Shown piece after piece: positions 6,014 through 10,464 of a stretch of DNA of 10,464 bases (its first letter is position 1; each line of letters opens with the position of its first letter). Origin of the DNA: an uncultured Gemmatimonadota bacterium. GTDB lineage: Bacteria; Gemmatimonadota; Gemmatimonadetes; Gemmatimonadales; GWC2-71-9. Below the pieces are notes generated by a model that was given only the letters and a program-made list of their open reading frames with translations, did no database searches and was not told the DNA's origin. A program made the position numbers and the translations under genes. The stretch is taken from contig CAJVYZ010000043.1 of NCBI GenBank assembly GCA_913009915.1, positions 1 through 10,464 on the forward strand. Reading direction: 5' to 3'.

Positions 6014-6403
6014 TCAGCGGTCCTGCGGATGCTGGACGATGGCCTGATCGAGGCGGTGATAGTCACTGGCGTCTGCGGTGAAAAGGGCCTCCACAGTGGT
6101 GAGACCGGTAGGTGGGTCGAGCGTACCCGCGGCGATCGCCATCGTGCTCGGCCTGTCAGCCGCCCGCCAGAAGAGGGTGGAGCCACATTCACCACAGAAT
6201 CCGTATTGCACCGTGTCGGTCGCGGCGTACCAGACCAGCGACTCCTCACGCACCGTTAGATCCGCAACATCCGCTGACGTGGCGGCCAGGAAGTGCCCGG
6301 TGTGCCTGCGGCACCTGATGCAATGACAGTTGACGACGTCTCGTAGCGCCCCCTGTACCTCGTAGGTGACGGCGCCGCACAGACACGATCCGCTGTATTC
6401 CAT
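6014..6403 (-). CDS. GFA/CENP-V-family zinc protein (glutathione-dependent formaldehyde-activating-like)
   Basis: A 129-residue protein with the full cysteine pattern of the GFA (Mss4-like) fold: CLC (Cys7, Cys9), CHCIRC (Cys26, Cys28, Cys31) and CGEC (Cys70, Cys73). In the family these bind structural and catalytic zinc, and the founding member was reported to condense formaldehyde with glutathione. Many family members have no known function, and actinobacteria usually use mycothiol rather than glutathione, so the substrate is open. The position next to a demethylating flavoprotein operon makes a role in formaldehyde handling plausible but unproven. The gene converges on etfA. The ATG at 6403 lacks a recognisable Shine-Dalgarno. 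A weak -10-like CACACT lies 7 nt upstream, so a leaderless transcript is possible. Confidence 0.88.
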   Translation of the reverse strand: MEYSGSCLCGAVTYEVQGALRDVVNCHCIRCRRHTGHFLAATSADVADLTVREESLVWYAATDTVQYGFCGECGSTLFWRAADRPSTMAIAAGTLDPPTGLTTVEALFTADASDYHRLDQAIVQHPQDR

Positions 6404-6425
6404 GCACCGCAGTGTGGCACGGTCT

Positions 6426-6469
6426 CTCGCGGATGCGAGGCTTCGAAGCCTAGATCCACCGCACGGATC
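6426..6469. repeat. Three consecutive inverted repeats in the gap between proX and the GFA gene
   Basis: Within the 93-bp gap lie three abutting stems: CTCGC/GCGAG (6426-6430 and 6435-6439, loop GGAT), the perfect 14-bp palindrome AGGCTTCGAAGCCT (6438-6451), and GATCC/GGATC (6453-6457 and 6465-6469, 7-nt loop). Both flanking genes are on the minus strand, so the array lies downstream of proX and just upstream of the GFA gene. It could end or stabilise the proX transcript, or the palindrome could be an operator for the GFA gene. No T-run follows. Confidence 0.5.
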
Positions 6470-6496
6470 GGCTCAGATTCTCTGACTCGCCCAGGC

Positions 6497-7429
6497 CTAC
6501 GGCAGCCACGCCCTCCACGTGTCCTCGTTGTCACTCACCCACTGTGCAGCGACGTCGGCAGGATCGTCACCGTCGATCTCAACGGGTGGCAGCATCACGA
6601 GCTGATCCTCCGTGGTGATCGTGAACGCCTGCAGGAAGGCGAAGACGTCAGGTGCCTTTTCCTCCAACAATCCAGAAGCGGCCTTGAAGATGGGGTCTTC
6701 GGGGTAGTCGCAGTCGACGTTGCCGTCGCCGGCCGCGGCGCTGGCACCGCACCCCTCGGTGAATGGGGGCAACTCCACGTTCACCAGATCGTACTTGGCG
6801 ACCGCCGCAGTCGGCGTCCACCAATATAGGAGGACCGGCTCGCCGGCGGCGACCCTCGCATCGACTTCGGCGACCGTCGCCGGTTCGGACCCGGAAAAGA
6901 TCACCTCGAGCGGCAGTCCCAGGTTCGCGATGATCTGCTCGTCGTACTGTGAGTAGGACGGATCGGTGCCGAGGAACCGGCCCATCTCGCCGGTCTCGGC
7001 AGTGCCGAACAAGGCGGCAAGGTCAGGATCGGCGAAACCCTCCCACGTGGCCAGCGAAGGATTCTCATCGATAACGTAACGAGGCACGAACCACCCGATC
7101 TTGCCGACCGCCCCCAGGGCGCCCAGGTCCACCACCGAGCCCTCATCGAAATACGTGGTTTCCGCATCTGTCACACCAGACGGCCAGATCTCGAGGACCG
7201 CGTCGAGCGTCCCATCCGCCATTCCGGTGAACATGGCATCGTTCTCGTTGACCTCGGTGATCTCCACCGTATATCCGAGCTCGCTCTCGATGATGTTTTT
7301 CGCCACCTCGACATTCATTCGCGACGCCGTCCACGGGTTGACGATCAGGTTGATCGTCTGCGATTCGCCGGAGCCGCACGCGGCCGCTACCAGGACAAGT
7401 GCGGCTGCAGTCAATACGAGCTTCTTCAT
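6497..7429 (-). CDS. proX: Glycine betaine/proline-type ABC transporter substrate-binding lipoprotein
   Basis: A 310-residue periplasmic-type binding protein of the OpuAC/ProX family, tethered outside the membrane. It captures a quaternary amine and presents it to the ProVW importer. The N-terminus MKKLVLTAAALVLVAAAC is a lipoprotein signal with the predicted lipidated Cys18. The mature part starts with the family-typical INLIVNPWTASRMNVEVAK (26-44) and DAVLEIWPSG (76-85). Trp33, Trp82, Trp113 and Trp203/204 are candidates for the aromatic cage that binds the trimethylammonium group. Cys227 and Cys240 may form a disulfide. The ATG at 7429 is chosen because GGAGGG lies just upstream (7436-7441) and the signal peptide begins there; an upstream in-frame start would add 20 non-signal residues. 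It is divergent from proV, 58 bp away, rather than in the usual V-W-X order. The substrate could be betaine, choline, proline betaine or a similar compound. Confidence 0.93.
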   Translation of the reverse strand: MKKLVLTAAALVLVAAACGSGESQTINLIVNPWTASRMNVEVAKNIIESELGYTVEITEVNENDAMFTGMADGTLDAVLEIWPSGVTDAETTYFDEGSVVDLGALGAVGKIGWFVPRYVIDENPSLATWEGFADPDLAALFGTAETGEMGRFLGTDPSYSQYDEQIIANLGLPLEVIFSGSEPATVAEVDARVAAGEPVLLYWWTPTAAVAKYDLVNVELPPFTEGCGASAAAGDGNVDCDYPEDPIFKAASGLLEEKAPDVFAFLQAFTITTEDQLVMLPPVEIDGDDPADVAAQWVSDNEDTWRAWLP

Positions 7430-7433
7430 GGTT

Positions 7434-7441
7434 CTCCCTCC
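7434..7441 (-). promoter_or_regulatory. Shine-Dalgarno of proX
   Basis: GGAGGGAG on the minus strand lies 4 nt before the ATG at 7429 (7 nt measured from the GGAGG core). It decides the proX start in favour of the lipoprotein signal sequence. Confidence 0.75.
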
Positions 7442-7470
7442 AGGACCGCACCAGCGCGCGGGGGCCCGAA

Positions 7471-7488
7471 GGGTTAAATTACCCCTCA
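7471..7488. promoter_or_regulatory. Divergent proX/proV promoter with overlapping -10 boxes
   Basis: The only AT-rich patch in the 58-bp gap sits in GGGTTAAATTACCC (7471-7484). On the plus strand TAAATT (7475-7480) fits the TANNNT -10 pattern and ends 7 nt before the proV ATG, so transcription would start at or next to the A of the start codon. On the minus strand TAATTT (7481-7476) fits the same pattern. It has a -35-like TGGACT (7505-7500) 18 nt upstream and would give proX a leader of about 40 nt. The GGGT/ACCC arms flanking the core could also form an operator half-site pair. Prediction by eye. Confidence 0.45.
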
Positions 7489-8510
7489 TGTCATCCGAAA
7501 GTCCACCCTGTCTAGAGATCAGGAATGTCTGGAAGGTGTTCGGTCAGAAACCCGACCGAGCCATGCAGATGGCAGAGGCAGGCCGCGCCCGGCCGGAAAT
7601 CCTCGAGAGCACCGGGTGCACGATCGGGGTGCATGATGTCTCTTTCGACGTGAAGACGGGTGAGACGTTCGTTGTGATGGGTCTGTCGGGATCGGGGAAA
7701 TCGACCCTCATCCGTTGTGTCTCCCGCCTCGCCGATGTGACGAGGGGCTCCGTCGCCCTCGACGGCGAAGATCTCACCCAGATGAGTGAGCAGGCCTTGC
7801 GGCAGGTGCGGCGCGAGAAGCTGTCGATGGTGTTCCAGCACTTCGGGCTGCTCCCGCACCGTCGGGTGATCGACAACGTCGCATACGGGCTCGAGGTGCA
7901 AGGGATCTCCAAACAGGACAGACACACTCGAGCGATGGAGGTGCTCGAGGTCGTCGGTCTCGAAGGGTGGGAGAACCACTACCCACAGCAGCTCTCCGGT
8001 GGTATGCAGCAGCGGGTCGGACTTGCCAGGGCATTGGCGGTCGATCCAGAGGTCCTCTTCTTCGACGAGCCATTCTCGGCGCTGGACCCTCTCATCCGGC
8101 GCGACATGCAGGAGGAGTTACTTCGATTGCAGGAGGAAATGCAACGCACTCTCGTGTTCATCACCCACGATTTTGCCGAGGCGATCAAGCTTGGCGACCG
8201 GATAGCGATCATGAAGGACGGCGGGTTCGATCAGGTGGGCACGGCCGCAGAGCTGATCGCGAATCCGGCTACCGATTATGTCAGTGAGTTCACCAAGGAC
8301 ATCCCCCGGGCGAAGGTGCTCACCGCAGGAGACGTCATGCGTCCGGTGGATGGAACCGACTCGCTGGGCAGCGTCTCGCGAGATGAGACGATTGAGTCGA
8401 TCCTCCCCGCTTTGCTCGTCGACCCGGGCCCGCTGGCGGTCGTCGATGCCACAGGAAGCCAAGTAGGCCTGGTCGATCGGAAAGCGGTGGCCGAGGTCAT
8501 CGGCATATGA
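7488..8510 (+). CDS. proV: Glycine betaine/proline-type ABC transporter ATP-binding protein
   Basis: A 340-residue ATPase of the ProV/OpuAA family that powers import through the adjacent permease from the cytoplasmic face. The family-specific N-terminal extension is present (LEIRNVWKVFGQKPDRAMQM, residues 9-28). All ATPase motifs are intact: Walker A GLSGSGKST (65-73), Q-loop Gln117 in VFQHFGLLPH, signature LSGGMQQRVGLARAL (169-183), Walker B VLFFDE (189-194), D-loop SALDP and switch His227 in FITHD. Residues 280-340 resemble a single CBS-type module (GDVMRPVDGT, then PLAVVDATGSQVGLVDRK). In OpuA-like systems CBS modules sense ionic strength, so osmotic gating is possible, although two modules are usual. 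The ATG at 7488 is preferred because it gives the family N-terminus. It has no Shine-Dalgarno, and a -10-like box 7 nt upstream suggests a leaderless mRNA. Its stop overlaps the permease start by 4 nt. Confidence 0.95.
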   Translation: MSSESPPCLEIRNVWKVFGQKPDRAMQMAEAGRARPEILESTGCTIGVHDVSFDVKTGETFVVMGLSGSGKSTLIRCVSRLADVTRGSVALDGEDLTQMSEQALRQVRREKLSMVFQHFGLLPHRRVIDNVAYGLEVQGISKQDRHTRAMEVLEVVGLEGWENHYPQQLSGGMQQRVGLARALAVDPEVLFFDEPFSALDPLIRRDMQEELLRLQEEMQRTLVFITHDFAEAIKLGDRIAIMKDGGFDQVGTAAELIANPATDYVSEFTKDIPRAKVLTAGDVMRPVDGTDSLGSVSRDETIESILPALLVDPGPLAVVDATGSQVGLVDRKAVAEVIGI

Positions 8511-10426
8511 CGGCGAACGCCGCGCCGATCGTCCGCGGGGTATCCGGCGCCGCCCTGCGCCGCTTGCTGCCGTGGGTTGCGCTGGTCGGGGGGATCGTGC
8601 TGCTCCAGATTCTGTTCGGATCCGAAGCAACGTTTCCCGCATCGCTCGACACGTTCATCTCCGATCCGCTGGATGCGCTGGGTGCCTGGATAAGGACCAA
8701 TCGCCGCTCACATCTGCTGTTCACCGGCTTCTTCACTCCGTTGACGAATGTCATAGACGGAGCCCTCACCGGACTCGAGGGCTTCCTGTTGTGGCTGCCG
8801 TGGTACGTCGTCGTGGCAGCCGTCATCCTGATCCCCGCCAGAGTGAAGATGTGGAAGCAGGGCTTGCTCGCCGGAGGAGTGCTGCTCTACACCGGGCTCA
8901 TCGGACTGTGGGAAGCGACGATGGAGACCCTTGCCCTGATGTCCACCGCGGTGCTGATCGCCATCATCATCGGCTTGCCACTCGGGATATGGGCAGCATT
9001 GAAGCCAACCGTCGAGCGGGTCATCCGCCCCATCCTCGATGCGATGCAGACCGTGCCCGCGTTCGTCTATTTCCTTCCCCTGATCGGGTTCTTCGGCATC
9101 GGCGCGGTCAACGCGACAGTGGCCACGGTCATCTACGCGCTCGCTCCCGTGGTCAGGCTGACGACGCTGGGGGTCCGGCAGGTTCCCCAACAGGCGATCG
9201 AGGCATCCCGGGTGTTCGGATCGACCACCCGCCAGACCCTGGTCAAAGTGCAGATACCCATGGCGCTCCAGACAATCCTCACGGGTCTCACCCAGACGAT
9301 CATGATGGCGCTGGGGATCGTGGTCCTAGCCGCCCTGATCGGTGCAGGAGGTCTGGGTGAGAATGTCTTCCAGAGTCTGTCGCAGCGTCGCACCGGCCGG
9401 GGGGTCGCCGCCGGTCTCGCCATCGTGGCGGTGGCGGTGGTGCTCGACCGAGTGTGGCGAAGCCTGGCCAACTTCGACCCCGCCCGGCGCACTCCTCGGC
9501 AGTGGCGGCTCATCGGTATCGCCGGATTGGTCGGGGCGACCGTAATCGGGCGGGCGATCGGCTCCGTCGAATTCCCGGAGGTGTGGAGCCTCAGCGCCTT
9601 CGATCCCATCGACAACATCGTCGTCTGGGCCCGAGACAACCTCTCGTGGATCACCCGGCCCGTCAACGATTTCATCGTCGCCGGAGTCGTTGTCCCGGTT
9701 CGCGACTTCCTCACCGACACGCTGGCGTGGCCGGCGTTGATCTTCGTGACCGGTTGGGCCGGCTGGCGGCTCAAGGGATGGGGCCTAGCCCTCTTCGGAG
9801 CGACAGCCGTCGCCGTCATCGGACTGATCGGCATGTGGGCGCTCTCGATCAACACCCTGGTTCAGGTCATCACCGCAACTCTGATCGCAGTGGCGATCTC
9901 CATCCCGGTAGGCATCTGGGCCGGACGCAAACCGCGGGTCGAGGCGGCCCTCGGCCCAATCCTCGACGCGCTCCAGACGATTCCCTCGCTGGTGTACATC
10001 ATCCCGGTGGTGATCTTGTTCACGGTCGGCGTGGTTCCCGGGATCATCGCTTCGGTTTTGTACGCGATCGTGCCGGGCATCCGCATCACGGCGCTGGGAA
10101 TTCGCGGGGTCCCGACCGAGACGGTAGAGGCCTCGCGGACTTTTGGGGCGACTCCTCGCCAAACCATGCTCGGTGTACGGATCCCGCTGGCCGCCGCCAC
10201 AATCATGGCAGCGATCAATCAGGTGATCATGATGGTGCTGGCGATGGTCATCATCGCCGGCTTCGTGGGCGGCGGCGCCCTCGGGTTCGAGACAATCCGG
10301 GCGTTGACCCGCAGCCTCTTCGGGCTCGGGGCCGAGGTTGGTTTGTCGCTCGTGCTGATGGCCATGGTCCTCGACCGTTTCACCCAGGCGTGGGGCGAGC
10401 GACTTCAGCCACCCGCGGGACACTGA
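8507..10426 (+). CDS. proW: Double-domain glycine betaine/proline-type ABC permease (two fused ProW domains)
   Basis: A 639-residue integral membrane protein, about twice the length of a single-domain permease of this family, with two BPD_transp_1 domains in tandem. Domain 1 spans about residues 140-315 and domain 2 about 448-625. Each carries the cytoplasmic EAA loop that contacts the ATPase: VPQQAIEASRVFGSTTRQTL (226-245) and VPTETVEASRTFGATPRQTM (535-554), a spacing of 309 residues. Each also has the preceding LDA(M/L)QT(V/I)P segment (177-184 and 487-494). Extra hydrophobic segments precede each domain (about 20-37, 97-110, 120-135, then 336-350, 408-418, 425-445). One chain therefore appears to supply both halves of the channel that classical ProW forms as a homodimer. 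The ATG overlaps the proV stop (ATGA at 8507-8510), indicating coupled translation. No frame break separates the halves, so this is a true fusion or ancient internal duplication rather than two genes. Confidence 0.92.
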   Translation: MTANAAPIVRGVSGAALRRLLPWVALVGGIVLLQILFGSEATFPASLDTFISDPLDALGAWIRTNRRSHLLFTGFFTPLTNVIDGALTGLEGFLLWLPWYVVVAAVILIPARVKMWKQGLLAGGVLLYTGLIGLWEATMETLALMSTAVLIAIIIGLPLGIWAALKPTVERVIRPILDAMQTVPAFVYFLPLIGFFGIGAVNATVATVIYALAPVVRLTTLGVRQVPQQAIEASRVFGSTTRQTLVKVQIPMALQTILTGLTQTIMMALGIVVLAALIGAGGLGENVFQSLSQRRTGRGVAAGLAIVAVAVVLDRVWRSLANFDPARRTPRQWRLIGIAGLVGATVIGRAIGSVEFPEVWSLSAFDPIDNIVVWARDNLSWITRPVNDFIVAGVVVPVRDFLTDTLAWPALIFVTGWAGWRLKGWGLALFGATAVAVIGLIGMWALSINTLVQVITATLIAVAISIPVGIWAGRKPRVEAALGPILDALQTIPSLVYIIPVVILFTVGVVPGIIASVLYAIVPGIRITALGIRGVPTETVEASRTFGATPRQTMLGVRIPLAAATIMAAINQVIMMVLAMVIIAGFVGGGALGFETIRALTRSLFGLGAEVGLSLVLMAMVLDRFTQAWGERLQPPAGH

Positions 10427-10429
10427 GCA

Positions 10430-10464
10430 GTGGTGCACGAGGACCGCTACGACTTCGTCATCAT
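10430..10464 (+). CDS. Start of a probable FAD-dependent oxidoreductase, cut by window end
   Basis: Eleven complete codons begin at GTG 10430 or GTG 10433, 3 or 6 nt after the permease stop; a stop in the same frame at 10424 rules out an earlier start. They read VVHEDRYDFVI, with a next codon beginning AT. The pattern YDFVI, charged then hydrophobic, is how many flavoproteins with an N-terminal Rossmann fold begin, including GMC-type choline dehydrogenases. Position in a betaine-uptake operon makes choline dehydrogenase attractive, but the diagnostic GxGxxG lies outside the window, so the family is a guess from very few residues. Confidence 0.45.
   Translation, partial: MVHEDRYDFVI

Noticed and set aside
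7101..7487. N-terminal extension of proV to 7101
   Set aside because: It would be antisense to proX and adds 129 residues with no similarity to ProV; the family N-terminus begins just after 7488.
9133..10438. Long minus-strand open frames opposite the permease (9133-9855 and 9785-10438)
   Set aside because: They are antisense shadows of a GC-rich membrane protein gene and show no coherent domain; the plus strand carries two recognisable permease domains.
1..10464. CRISPR arrays, tRNA or rRNA genes, insertion sequences, phage genes
   Set aside because: No regularly spaced repeats, no cloverleaf or rRNA sequence and no transposase or integrase motifs were seen on either strand.

Overview
This window is a GC-rich bacterial contig end. 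It carries a compact gene set for importing and demethylating glycine betaine or a related quaternary amine. GC-rich codons, frequent GTG starts, tight 4-nt gene overlaps and one apparently leaderless gene suggest an actinobacterium-like, probably environmental organism. That placement is inference, because no taxonomic marker is present. The first 166 bases are not genomic: positions 101-166 are an Illumina P7/index/read-2 adapter, and positions 1-100 are low-complexity read-through sequence. The contig therefore really begins at 167, inside a truncated gene.

Left part (167-1619, minus strand): a two-gene operon encodes a corrinoid protein (933-1619) and then an MttB-superfamily methyltransferase (167-905, cut off by the adapter junction). 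Middle (1620-1800): a divergent regulatory region holds a nested inverted repeat and a candidate promoter. From it runs a plus-strand operon: a dimethylglycine dehydrogenase/oxidase-type flavoprotein with a folate-binding GcvT half (1801-4302), etfB (4305-5054) and etfA (5051-5998). A small GFA/CENP-V-type zinc protein (6014-6403, minus) converges on etfA.

Right part: a glycine betaine-type ABC importer is split around a 58-bp divergent promoter. The lipoprotein binding protein proX lies on the minus strand (6497-7429). The ATPase proV (7488-8510) and an unusual double-length permease carrying two ProW domains (8507-10426) lie on the plus strand. The first 11 codons of a further gene, with a flavoprotein-like N-terminus, start at 10430 and run off the end.

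Inferred joint function: ProXVW imports a quaternary amine. The MttB-type enzyme moves one methyl group to the corrinoid protein, which would give dimethylglycine if the substrate is betaine. The flavoprotein then oxidises an N-methyl group, passing electrons to ETF and the one-carbon unit to tetrahydrofolate. The GFA protein may handle escaped formaldehyde. The protein families are recognised confidently; the exact substrate and pathway are inferred from the neighbourhood.
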